The notes beneath the pieces were generated by a model. It saw only the letters and a program-made list of their open reading frames with translations, was not told where the DNA came from and ran no database searches. A program made the position numbers and the translations under genes. Shown piece after piece: positions 10,230-19,330 of a stretch of 64,000 nt of DNA. This DNA is from Bacteroidota bacterium. GTDB taxonomy: Bacteria > Bacteroidota > Bacteroidia > JABDFU01. The stretch is taken from assembly GCA_013286385.1 (NCBI GenBank), contig JABDFU010000004.1:1-64000 (forward strand), written 5' to 3'. Within the stretch, counting starts at the first letter, position 1; each line of letters opens with the position of its first letter.

Positions 10230-10985
10230 CTATTTCGTTCCGAGCTTATCATTAATGGATTTCAAATAATCAGAATTTATAAATCTTTTATCGCTCGCAA
10301 CTGTTTTATTATAATAGTCCAAAGCTCTTGAATAATCCCCTGTTTCAAAATACAGATGGGAATATAGATTATTTAATTGCGGAAAGTCAGGCAAAATCTT
10401 GGCAGCCTTGTCTAAAATGCTGAACGCTGCATCCACAAAGGCTTTATTCTTGGTCTGCATAAATTTATCTATGTATGGATTCGTAGCATCCAGTGAAAGA
10501 AAGACAAAATCAGAATCAGAGCGTGATTTATACAAGGTAAATGCCCTATTATACAATGGAATGGCTTCATCATCCCGATTTTGTTTTGCCATTATATCCC
10601 CGAAGCCCCAATAAATCTTATAATTCGTTGTGTCAAACAGATATGCCTGATTAAACCGTTTGCTTGCGATTTCATTGTTACCTGAACGGAAAAACGTCCA
10701 AGCCTTAAATGCAAAAATATTGCCTGCCTGCACGCTATCGCACTTGCAATCCTTCAGTACATTTCTTATAAAAACATCATCGCTTAATTTTAGCCTTGCA
10801 CTTTCATTCTTATGATTGTACAGTGGGGAAAGATTATGCTGCTGCTTTTCCACTCTTCTGTTATTTTCAATATCAGCCTGTGTTTTAACATTGTTGATAT
10901 ATCCAGTATGCAAGTTAATATCCGAAGGGTTTCTGCTCGCAATGCAACCAGCCAAACAAATAATAAAACCAAAATACTTTTTCAT
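10230..10985 (-). CDS. TPR-repeat lipoprotein
   Basis: Lipobox IICLAGCIA; TPR-like repeats. Confidence 0.6.
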   Translation of the reverse strand: MKKYFGFIICLAGCIASRNPSDINLHTGYINNVKTQADIENNRRVEKQQHNLSPLYNHKNESARLKLSDDVFIRNVLKDCKCDSVQAGNIFAFKAWTFFRSGNNEIASKRFNQAYLFDTTNYKIYWGFGDIMAKQNRDDEAIPLYNRAFTLYKSRSDSDFVFLSLDATNPYIDKFMQTKNKAFVDAAFSILDKAAKILPDFPQLNNLYSHLYFETGDYSRALDYYNKTVASDKRFINSDYLKSINDKLGTK

Positions 10986-11001
10986 TCCTGATGCCCTACA
11001 T

Positions 11002-12420
11002 TTAAAACTTTATTCCTACCTCAATTTTAAAACCATAATCGCTGGGATAAGTCTGTGAGCTTAAAAGTTGTCCGAATACACTTAATCCCACAACAAGTGC
11101 GTTATCAGATTTCGGAACAAAATAAATCCCTGTGTTTCCGTACATCCCAATTATTAAGTTTGAAGTGGAATTTCCATATTCATAGGTAATCAATTCGCTG
11201 CCAATTGGCACTTGTACCCGAAAATTGAACATAAAATAATCGCCAATCCTTTTAAATACATTTACTCCAGGCTTGACATAATATATGCTTTCTGTTTGCC
11301 CACTGCTGACGGAATTTAACTGAATGTATTCAAAGGAGACCACTGCAGGGAAAATCCATTCATCATCAGCCTTTTTTGCCCATTTGTAAAAGGACAAAGA
11401 ATAGCCTGTTGCGTTGACACCGTACGCATAAGAAAATGTAAGTAAATATTCTTTCGGAGTTTTCTTCTCTTTTATGTATGAATTTTCCTGTGATAAATTC
11501 GGGGGACGATTATTCTGTTTGTTTACAGAGGAAGTGTCATGGGAAATTGGTGTAGCAGGTCTGAACGAATAATATTTGTATAAGGAATCTCTTTCACTTG
11601 CTTTGCTGATGGCATAAGATGAAACGTCTGAAATAGGTATGGTGTGAATTTTCCCAAATACTTCATACGAAATGCTGTCTGCAGTTACCTCGGCAATGAT
11701 TATACTGTTGTCAAAGGATTTTCCTGTGGACTTTAATACAATGTCATCCTCTGATTTAGAATCCTTTTCTTTATTTCCCGATTTTGCGTAGGCATCAGAT
11801 ACATTCTGAAAATGTATGATTCCGTTATTTGCTAATTCACTGCCATTCATCAGGGAGGAAGCGGAATCTCGATACTGCCGTGCCAACTTAAATTTTGACT
11901 TGTTTTTGTAATACACTTCCATGTCCTGATAGCTGGCTGCTATTCCCTGCTTGTCCCCGACTTCTTTCATTAATTGTAATGCCTTTTTAAGCGATTCCAA
12001 GGCTTCAGGATATTTGTATTGGTCAATGTAAACACCAGCAATATTAATCAGGCATATTCCTGTTTCTTTTTTATCCCCGACTTCCTGTATGGTGTTTAAT
12101 GCGGAGATATAACTTTCTAAGGCTCTGGATAGTTCAGATTTATGGATGTAAACACTACCGATGCTTACGTAACAGGCGTATGTTTCCTTTTTAACTCCTC
12201 TTTTTTCACTGATTTTCAGAGCTTCATTATAATAGTCCAAGGCATCCCAATATTTTTCCTTGGCAAAATAGGTATCAGCAATGTTACGTGCGATTTTATA
12301 TCTGTTGGTATCTGAAACGGATGTGTTTTTGTAAACAGTCAGCAGCGAATCCATTTTCTTTTTCTGACCGAAAAGAAATGAGCAGTAAAAAATAAATAAA
12401 AATGATAGCAGTGGTTTCAT
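11002..12420 (-). CDS. TPR-repeat protein with C-terminal beta-barrel-like region
   Basis: Signal peptide; TPRs (YWDALDYYNEALKISEKRGVKKE...); beta-rich C-terminus. Confidence 0.65.
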   Translation of the reverse strand: MKPLLSFLFIFYCSFLFGQKKKMDSLLTVYKNTSVSDTNRYKIARNIADTYFAKEKYWDALDYYNEALKISEKRGVKKETYACYVSIGSVYIHKSELSRALESYISALNTIQEVGDKKETGICLINIAGVYIDQYKYPEALESLKKALQLMKEVGDKQGIAASYQDMEVYYKNKSKFKLARQYRDSASSLMNGSELANNGIIHFQNVSDAYAKSGNKEKDSKSEDDIVLKSTGKSFDNSIIIAEVTADSISYEVFGKIHTIPISDVSSYAISKASERDSLYKYYSFRPATPISHDTSSVNKQNNRPPNLSQENSYIKEKKTPKEYLLTFSYAYGVNATGYSLSFYKWAKKADDEWIFPAVVSFEYIQLNSVSSGQTESIYYVKPGVNVFKRIGDYFMFNFRVQVPIGSELITYEYGNSTSNLIIGMYGNTGIYFVPKSDNALVVGLSVFGQLLSSQTYPSDYGFKIEVGIKF

Positions 12421-12503
12421 CTACCGCAAGTTACAAATGTTTTTCGTCTGGAATAATCAGGTAAAATCCAGCAGTTACTTGAAAAGGATTTTTTAGAACC
12501 AAT

Positions 12504-13238
12504 CTAAAATGAAATATTTAAACTTCCAGTTTTTCCGCTCTTAATGAGCATTGACGCACTGTCAGAGTAAGCAATCTTATTAACTGTAAACTGCCATTTC
12601 AAAAACAGGCGCTTATTCGGCATTATGTGATAAACAAAGGTTGTATCTAATAGTTTGGAATTACTGTTGAAATTTCCTCCCGCTGAAGTTAAATTATTGA
12701 AATTGGAAATCAAACTTAGGGTGCTGCCTGTTGCTTTTGAAGTGTCTTTTAAATGAATGCTCAGATAAGCTACAGGGACACAGGATATATTTGAATTAAA
12801 ATAACATTCGTATCCATTGTAAGATGCAGCTGGAGCAGGATGGATAAATACTGTTTGACCAACAAAACTGTCATTACAAGCTCTAAAAATGTAATTATTA
12901 TTTGCTAAGCTGGCAATTGTGCTGAAGGGCTGAATAAATTCAAAAATACCTTGGTTGTAGCTGCTGGCAGGCATATAGCCATCGTTTGACACTCCGTTGG
13001 TAGTGGCAGAATCAGTAAGAAGATAAAATATTGTGGAGCCGCAAATGGGCACTTTTGTTACGGAATCACTCACTACCCCTTGAAACATTGCTATTGGCGG
13101 AGAATTATGTGCTGCTGTTCCCAATGGCTGATTATTGGAGGTATCCTTAGAACAGTCAACAAGGAAAATGGAAATGGCAGAAATAATCAAAATGCTTATC
13201 GGAATTCTGCCTTTCTGCATACAGCTAAGATATGTCAA
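12504..13238 (-). CDS. Hypothetical lipoprotein
   Basis: Lipobox-like ISIFLVDCSKD. Confidence 0.45.
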   Translation of the reverse strand: MTYLSCMQKGRIPISILIISAISIFLVDCSKDTSNNQPLGTAAHNSPPIAMFQGVVSDSVTKVPICGSTIFYLLTDSATTNGVSNDGYMPASSYNQGIFEFIQPFSTIASLANNNYIFRACNDSFVGQTVFIHPAPAASYNGYECYFNSNISCVPVAYLSIHLKDTSKATGSTLSLISNFNNLTSAGGNFNSNSKLLDTTFVYHIMPNKRLFLKWQFTVNKIAYSDSASMLIKSGKTGSLNISF

Positions 13239-13412
13239 TAAAAATTCAGAATCCAGCTATTACTGTACACTCCTGCTCCGAAATCCATCCGCCAAATTCC
13301 TCATTCCCTTAACCTGAGCCGAGTTATGCTCCCGAAAAAGTACAATCCTCCCAAATTCCTGCCCCCCTCCCAAATTTCCCCCTCTTTTCCTCCATACTTT
13401 CCCAAAAAATCC

Positions 13413-13453
13413 TATTTTTGCTGTCCCGACCTCAAAATCGGACGTTCTTTGAC
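13413..13453 (+). promoter_or_regulatory. Stable-RNA-type leader: TATTTTTG (-7 TAnnTTTG) and boxA-like GTTCTTTGAC
   Basis: Identical in all three repeat copies; same TATTTTTG lies upstream of tRNA-Asp at 52881. Confidence 0.55.
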
Positions 13454-13671
13454 CCAAACTTTCTTTTAATTTCTTTCAAACCTGCACCCCCATCAGCACA
13501 AAACTGGAGTGCTATAGCTGGAGTGCTGGAGTGCTATAGTCATGTAGCCAAATGCTGCCAAATGTGCCATTTTGCACGAAAACACAGCAACCAGGCTCCG
13601 AAGGATTTGAAGAAATCACAGTACCAAGAACCTCTGAACGCATTGATTAACAGCAAGTTCAGACAAAATAA

Positions 13672-13714
13672 GCGGAAGTAGCTCAGTTGGTAGAGCGTAA
13701 CCTTGCCAAGGTTA
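13672..13714 (+). pseudogene. tRNA-Gly(GCC) 5' fragment, interrupted after the anticodon arm
   Basis: GCGGAAGTAGCTCAGTTGGTAGAGCGTAACCTTGCCAAGGTTA, then unrelated sequence; GGTTAAGGTCGG resumes about 60 bp downstream. Confidence 0.8.
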
Positions 13715-13872
13715 GTCTCTGGAAAAGTGGCGTGCTGGGTCAAAGCCAATAAAATCAATAAGTTTACTGAATTAGGGTTAAGGTCGGAAAGGACTGGAGT
13801 GCTGTGCTGGCGTGCTGGCGGAGTGCTGAGGGGGCAGGAGTGGAGTGCTGAGTAATTTAAACAAACTCATAG

Positions 13873-14280
13873 TCATCTTTCGCCATTACCACAAACGGGG
13901 TGAGTGGTATGCGGTTCGCTGTTAATCTCAACATTTTTGACTGCCTCACCCTCAAGTGCTATTGTTTCTCTTAGAAATGTGCTTTCAGTAATGGAATAGT
14001 TCAAAGCAAAATAATATTTCGCACCCCAAGAATAATAAACTTTCTTGAATTCCTTTGCCTTCCCATTCCTGACAATGATGTACCGTTCAATCTTTTTGTT
14101 TCCTTCAATTGATTTTTCAATCGTAATTCCTGCAGGGTATTTTTTTGCTAAAGTGTTCAGGTATATGGAGTCTCTGGTGTTTTGCGGTGATGTCTGCCCA
14201 AACCCAGCCACCGAAAACCCTACAAACGCCAATAATATCAGTAGATGCGTAGTTTTCAATATGTAAATCCGTTTCAACAT
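13873..14280 (-). CDS. Small secreted protein sharing a domain with the C-terminus of the 27324-29555 protein
   Basis: Signal peptide from MLKRIYIL; KYPAGITIEKSIEGNKKIERYIIVRNGKAKEFKKVYYSWGAKYYF. Confidence 0.6.
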   Translation of the reverse strand: MLKRIYILKTTHLLILLAFVGFSVAGFGQTSPQNTRDSIYLNTLAKKYPAGITIEKSIEGNKKIERYIIVRNGKAKEFKKVYYSWGAKYYFALNYSITESTFLRETIALEGEAVKNVEINSEPHTTHPVCGNGER

Positions 14281-14942
14281 CCAAAGAAGATTGGCATCAC
14301 GTAGTTTATTGAAACGATTAGCAATGCAATAATAATTACGCCAGCTATAATTCTGCTTAGAATGATTGAGCACTTGCGAAATATTTTAGTAATCAATAGG
14401 CTCAGCAAAATCCAAACGATATAAAAGATAACGATTAAAATTCCCAAGACAAGTTCCATTGCGGTGTCTTTGGAGTTAAAAGACCTTCCAGTATGGCGAT
14501 TTAGGACAAGTATCTTTTCTGGTTGCTCGTTTGTAAAGGCAATCCTAAGTTCAATCTGTTGGTTTGAGTTTATAATGTTCTGTGAAATTGGTTCTATAAC
14601 CTCAATGTTTCTACTGAAATGTTCAAGCCCAAAATCTATTGTATCTCTTGTGGACACAAATTTTGCCCTGATTGATTTAATAAATATTTCATTCTTACAG
14701 CGAAGTCCGTGGTATTTGTCAAAATAATCTCTGTCATTGGTGCTGTCGTGCTGAAGTCCTACTATTGAAAAGTTTCCATGCGAGGGATAATATGAACACC
14801 TGAGCATATATCCACAATACCTGTTAAATCCGTTTGAATTGTTGCTGTTATCCTGATATGTCGTACAAAGAGGAGCAGAAAAATACATAAAAGCTCCAAT
14901 AATAATAATTAAGGCAACTAATCCGAGAAGTAGTTTTTTCAT
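14274..14942 (-). CDS. Hypothetical membrane protein
   Basis: N- and C-terminal hydrophobic helices; stop overlaps start of the 13873-14280 gene. Confidence 0.5.
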   Translation of the reverse strand: MKKLLLGLVALIIIIGAFMYFSAPLCTTYQDNSNNSNGFNRYCGYMLRCSYYPSHGNFSIVGLQHDSTNDRDYFDKYHGLRCKNEIFIKSIRAKFVSTRDTIDFGLEHFSRNIEVIEPISQNIINSNQQIELRIAFTNEQPEKILVLNRHTGRSFNSKDTAMELVLGILIVIFYIVWILLSLLITKIFRKCSIILSRIIAGVIIIALLIVSINYVMPIFFGC

Positions 14943-15093
14943 TAGCCCTAAAGTTAAACCAATTTCAGCGTATTTCAATTGGAATGGAACTGCATCTCAT
15001 TCCGTGACCGAAAGCAACTCCTGGCTCAAATCTGGCAGGAAAACGCTGGTAATATTCTTAGACAAGGGGTGTTTGTCGGAGGAAGGGCAGTCA

Positions 15094-16056
15094 CTACTTC
15101 TCTTTCCGCTTTATTTCCGCCTCAATCAGAGCACGGTCTTTGTTCAACTCTGCTTTCAGTTCCTTTTCGCTTGGCAGATAAAGTTTATACCGAGAAGAAA
15201 ACATTTGTTTGTTTTCCTTCAATACGGAATACTTAATCACGGACTCATTCTGCTCCGAACACAATATTAATCCTATGGTTGGATTATCGCCTGGCTGTTT
15301 AAATTTCTCCTCATACATCCGCACGTACATATCCATTTGTCCAACGTCTTGATGAGCAAGCTTGCCGACTTTTAAATCAATCAGAACAAAGCATTTCAGG
15401 ATATAGTTGTAGAATACCAGGTCAATGTAATAATGTTCAGTGTCCGCATCAATGTGTTGCTGACGGCTTACAAAGGAAAAGCCTTTGCCCAGCTCCAGCA
15501 GGAAGTGTTGTATGTTATTGAGCAGTGCCTGTTCCAGTTCGCTTTCATATAAATGCTCGCTTGGTTTTATCTGTAGGAATTCTAACACATACGGCTCTTT
15601 TATAAAATCGGTAATGTGCGGAGCAAGAGCCTTCGTTTTTTGTTTGGCTTCTTTTTGAACAGCTTTTTTGTTTTTACTGCTTAAAATTCGTTCGTAATAA
15701 AAACTGTTTATCTGCCTTTCTAAGCCACGTACACCCCAGTTCTGTTCCACGGCTTCTTTAATGTAGTAAGCCCGTGCGTCAGGATTTTCAACACGCATCA
15801 GCAATTTATATTGCGACCAGGATAATTCTCTCCACACCGTGGAGAGAATTTGAGCTTCCGAATCAGATTTACGGATGCGTGCATTTTTTCCTCTGGTTAA
15901 AACAGTCAAATTATCAACGGCTTCCTTGTTATTGGAAACTCTCCACACTGTAGAGAGAATTGGGAAGGTGTTGTAAAATTGTCGCATATTCCAAAGGCTC
16001 TGCACACTATAACCGCCTTTAAATTCCTTGTTCAATCTGTCTGATAAGTCCTGCAA
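15094..16056 (-). pseudogene. DUF1016/YhcG-family PDDEXK nuclease, apparently 5'-truncated
   Basis: LSWSQYKLLMRVENPDARAYYIKEAVEQNWGVRGLERQI...DLVFYNYILKCFVLIDLKVGKLAHQDVGQMDMYV; upstream in-frame codons give VNIGKKKAEYGKAVLQ but most of the expected N-terminus is absent. Confidence 0.7.
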
Positions 16057-16287
16057 TACTGCCTTCCCGTATTCTGCCTTCTTTTTGCCAATATTTACTC
16101 TCTGGTACGGGAATTCTTTGCATTTTACCGAGAATTGATTTTTTAAGTCCTAGAGCCTCCAAGCCCAAATCCTTCAGAGGCTCCAGACCCCTTCAGTTGC
16201 TTGAATTGGGTTTGGGTATCTTTGGGGATTTTGTTGGTAGGAGGAATTGGGGATTTTACCTAAATTAGCATATAGGCAGCCTGCACC

Positions 16288-18303
16288 ATGAAAAGGATTT
16301 TACTTTCTGTATTTTTGTTTGTTTCGTGTATGACTGATGCACAATGGGTGCAGACGAGTGGCCCAAGTGGATTGGATGGAACAGCTTACTGCCTTCTCAT
16401 TGATGGAAGTAATATTTTTGTAGGAACCCTAAATGGTGGCGTTTTTCTTTCCTCAAATAACGGAAACAGTTGGAATGGTGTCAATTCGGGAATAACAAGT
16501 CTTTACGTTAATGCTTTGGCTGTAAAAGGTGATACTTTGTTTGCAGCCACTGAAGGTGGCGGGGTTTTTATGTCCACCAATAATGGTGTCAAATGGTTGT
16601 CCTCAAATTCAGGCTTAACAAATCCTAATGTATCTGCATTGTTGGTTGACGGGAATAATATTTTTGCTGGAACTATCAATAGTGGTGTTTTTCTCTCAAC
16701 AAATAACGGTTCAAGCTGGTCTTCTATCGGATTGGATACGCTTCAAGTCAATGCTATTGCGGTGAATGGTAACAATTTATTTGTGGCTACGGATGAAGTA
16801 TCTAAAAGGACAGGAGTGTTCAAATCAAGCGATAATGGTATAACCTGGATAAATATTGGATTTACCAACACCTCTGTTAACACCCTAGCTATAAGTGGAA
16901 GTAGCTTATTTGCAGGAACTGATTCAGGAGTTTTTGTTTCTACGAATAATGGCTCAAATTGGAATTCGGTTGGGTTAGATACCCTAATAATATGGGATTT
17001 AACATTTAACGGTAGTAATTTATTTGCAGGAACAAAATACGGGGCTTTCTTATCCACAAATAATGGGACGAACTGGACATCTGTTGGTGGTGGACTTCCA
17101 CATTCATATATTTTTTCAATAGTGAATAATGGGGCAAATCTATTTGCAGGCGGTGATGAAGGAGTTTTTCAATCAACCAATGGTGGCTTCAACTGGATTC
17201 CAACAAATTCAGAACCTGCTAATACCACTGTCTTTTCTTTTGCATCTATCGGGAGCAATATATTTGCGGGGGCAGATTATGGCGGGCTTTTTCTCTCCAC
17301 TGACAATGGCACGAATTGGTTATCTGCTGGATTAGATACTTTGGTAAGTGGTTCCTTGACAGTTAATGGAAGCACCCTGTTTGCTGGAACAAGTAATGGT
17401 GTTTATTATTCTACAAACAATGGTACTGCTTGGTTATCCGCTGGATTTGATACTTTGGGGGTTTCTGTTTCAAACATTGGCGATAATCTTTTTGTTGGAA
17501 CTGATTATGGCATTTATTTGTCAACTAATAATGGCTTGAATTGGACTGGAATAAATTCAGGATTACCAATGGGCGGAGCATTTCTTTTCCCAGCATTTGG
17601 TGATAGCCTATTCGCAACGGTTGCTAACGGTCTTTATCTCACTACTAACAATGGTACAAATTGGAACATCATTACAGGTAATCTCTGGGCAAATGGTCAA
17701 ATTAGTGCAATGGCGATAATAGATAGTAATTTGTTTGTTGGGATTATAGGATTAATTGGTGGTGTTTTTCGTACCTCGGATAAGGGTTCGTCCTGGATAG
17801 AAATGAACTCAGGACGTTATGGACATGATATTATTAATTCTTTTGCTGTGAGCGGAATAAATTTGTTTGCTGGTACTGAAGCTGGTGGAGTTTTTGTAAC
17901 GACAAACTATGGTTCCAATTGGACAGCTATCAATTCAGGTCTTTTTAATCTGAATGTTACAAAATTGGGAATTAACAGTGGCAATATATTCGCAGGAACA
18001 AATGGTGATGGCATATTCATTGCACCTGTTTCTTCCTTTTTAACTGGAATTACAGAAATAAAATCCCAGCCTTCCCAATTTACTATCTTCCCAAATCCAA
18101 CCAATTCCTCCTTCACAATCAAATCCTCTTCCACCGAAAAACAGCTCCTTCAGGTATTTGATATTACAGGCAAATTAATTTTCACGGAAACAATTTTCGG
18201 AACGGCTACCATTGATGCCAACAATTTCGCCCAGGGAGTCTACAATCTTTCCGTTTCAAGCGAACACGGAAATGAGAACAAAAAGTTGGTTATAGTCAGG
18301 TAA
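16288..18303 (+). CDS. Secreted beta-propeller repeat protein with T9SS type A sorting domain
   Basis: Repeats LFAGTxxGVFxSTNNGxNWxxxGLDTL; C-terminus FTIFPNPTNSSFTI...VFDITGKLI...GVYNLSV. Confidence 0.85.
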   Translation: MKRILLSVFLFVSCMTDAQWVQTSGPSGLDGTAYCLLIDGSNIFVGTLNGGVFLSSNNGNSWNGVNSGITSLYVNALAVKGDTLFAATEGGGVFMSTNNGVKWLSSNSGLTNPNVSALLVDGNNIFAGTINSGVFLSTNNGSSWSSIGLDTLQVNAIAVNGNNLFVATDEVSKRTGVFKSSDNGITWINIGFTNTSVNTLAISGSSLFAGTDSGVFVSTNNGSNWNSVGLDTLIIWDLTFNGSNLFAGTKYGAFLSTNNGTNWTSVGGGLPHSYIFSIVNNGANLFAGGDEGVFQSTNGGFNWIPTNSEPANTTVFSFASIGSNIFAGADYGGLFLSTDNGTNWLSAGLDTLVSGSLTVNGSTLFAGTSNGVYYSTNNGTAWLSAGFDTLGVSVSNIGDNLFVGTDYGIYLSTNNGLNWTGINSGLPMGGAFLFPAFGDSLFATVANGLYLTTNNGTNWNIITGNLWANGQISAMAIIDSNLFVGIIGLIGGVFRTSDKGSSWIEMNSGRYGHDIINSFAVSGINLFAGTEAGGVFVTTNYGSNWTAINSGLFNLNVTKLGINSGNIFAGTNGDGIFIAPVSSFLTGITEIKSQPSQFTIFPNPTNSSFTIKSSSTEKQLLQVFDITGKLIFTETIFGTATIDANNFAQGVYNLSVSSEHGNENKKLVIVR

Positions 18304-18340
18304 AATCCTGAAAATTTCCCGTCTCAAACTCATTTCCTCA

Positions 18341-18606
18341 ATTTTTTCAATGTTTCCCACCGTCATTTCCCAAAAAATCCTATTTTTGCTGTCCCGACCT
18401 CAAAATCGGACGTTCTTTGACCCCAATTTCTTTCAAACCCACAGCCCGTCAGCACAAAACTGGAGTGCTATAGCTGGAGTGCTATAGCCATGCTGCCAAA
18501 TGCTGCGAAATGTGCCATTTTGCACAAAAACACAGCACTACAGAAACGGTAGAAATTGAAGAAATCACAGTACCAATAACCTCTGAACTGATTGAATAGC
18601 GGACTA
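18341..18606 (+). repeat. Repeat element copy 2, truncated
   Basis: Shares the invariant core, CTGGAGTGCTATAG repeats, GTGCCATTTTGCAC hairpin and GAAATCACAGTACCAA block with copies 1 and 3. Confidence 0.85.
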
Positions 18607-18750
18607 TGCTGCCGTTTTGTGACGAGCTTTCTTTTTCCTATTAAGTTTATATTCTTTAATCAATTCGCTGATTTCCTTTGCTTCCTTATCTGTCAGACGT
18701 GTTGGTTTTACAACGAGGTCTGGTTCAGTTGATTTTCTTTGCAGTCTCAT
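18604..18750 (-). CDS. 48-aa Lys/Arg-rich small protein downstream of the GNAT-like gene
   Basis: MRLQRKSTEPDLVVKPTRLTDKEAKEISELIKEYKLNRKKKARHKTAA; 4-bp gap from the preceding gene; below track cut-off. Confidence 0.45.
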   Translation of the reverse strand: MRLQRKSTEPDLVVKPTRLTDKEAKEISELIKEYKLNRKKKARHKTAA

Positions 18751-18754
18751 AGCT

Positions 18755-19264
18755 TTACTTTTTAAAATATTGGTTGATTAATTTTAGTGATGTTTTATCG
18801 CTGATAACCATTCTTTGTCCACCTAATGACTCTGCTCCAAGTGCCTTTTGATAATAACCGATGAGTGCTGTCTTGGCTTCAAATACAACAAAACCTTCCA
18901 AGCCAGCTTCCAATGAACGCTTACAGGCATAGGCAAACAAATTTCCTCCCACTCCTTCATATAGTTTCCCACTTCCACGATTAAATTTCGCATTTTCAAC
19001 AACGTTAATAAACACAAAACCATTATCAAACCTAAAAGAGATAAGCCCCTGAATTATAGTCGGGTTGTCCTTAATGGTCATCTTATACACTTCATTTCTT
19101 GCGACAGCTAATTCACTTTGCCAGTTGAAAATCCAATCCTTTCTTTTTATTTCTTTATTTGAAACCTTTTGGAACTCGATTACAAGGATATCCCCCGAAA
19201 TAGTATTAACTATTGAGTTTGTTAACCTATCAATTTCTATATCAATACCTGCTTTTCTTGCCAT
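18755..19264 (-). CDS. GNAT-like N-acetyltransferase-fold protein
   Basis: KLYEGVGGNLFAYACKRSLEAGLEGFVVFEAKTALIGYYQKALGAE resembles acetyl-CoA binding loop and C-terminal GNAT region. Confidence 0.5.
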   Translation of the reverse strand: MARKAGIDIEIDRLTNSIVNTISGDILVIEFQKVSNKEIKRKDWIFNWQSELAVARNEVYKMTIKDNPTIIQGLISFRFDNGFVFINVVENAKFNRGSGKLYEGVGGNLFAYACKRSLEAGLEGFVVFEAKTALIGYYQKALGAESLGGQRMVISDKTSLKLINQYFKK

Positions 19265-19312
19265 TTTGCAAGGCTAATTTACGCAAAATAAGCCGTTTTC
19301 CCCAGTAGTTTC

Positions 19313-19330
19313 CGTCCGTATATACGGACG
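19313..19330. promoter_or_regulatory. Perfect 18-bp palindrome CGTCCGTATATACGGACG, candidate operator
   Basis: Direct reading; 48 bp upstream of the 19264 start codon. Confidence 0.45.

Larger units (their letters stand above)
13299..13714 (+). repeat. Repeat element copy 1 (leader, GGAGTGCT mini-repeats, hairpin, 5' tRNA-Gly)
   Basis: Near-identical to 21003-21409 in several long blocks; core shared with 18366-18423. Confidence 0.9.

Noticed and set aside
13260-13457. 65-aa ORF across repeat copy 1 (and 20921-21109 across copy 3)
   Set aside because: Frame runs antisense through the leader element and is not kept in copy 2; not coding-like
13500-13540. GGAGTGCT repeats as a CRISPR or integron attC array
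   Set aside because: Units too short and adjacent for CRISPR; no attC core sites or integron integrase seen
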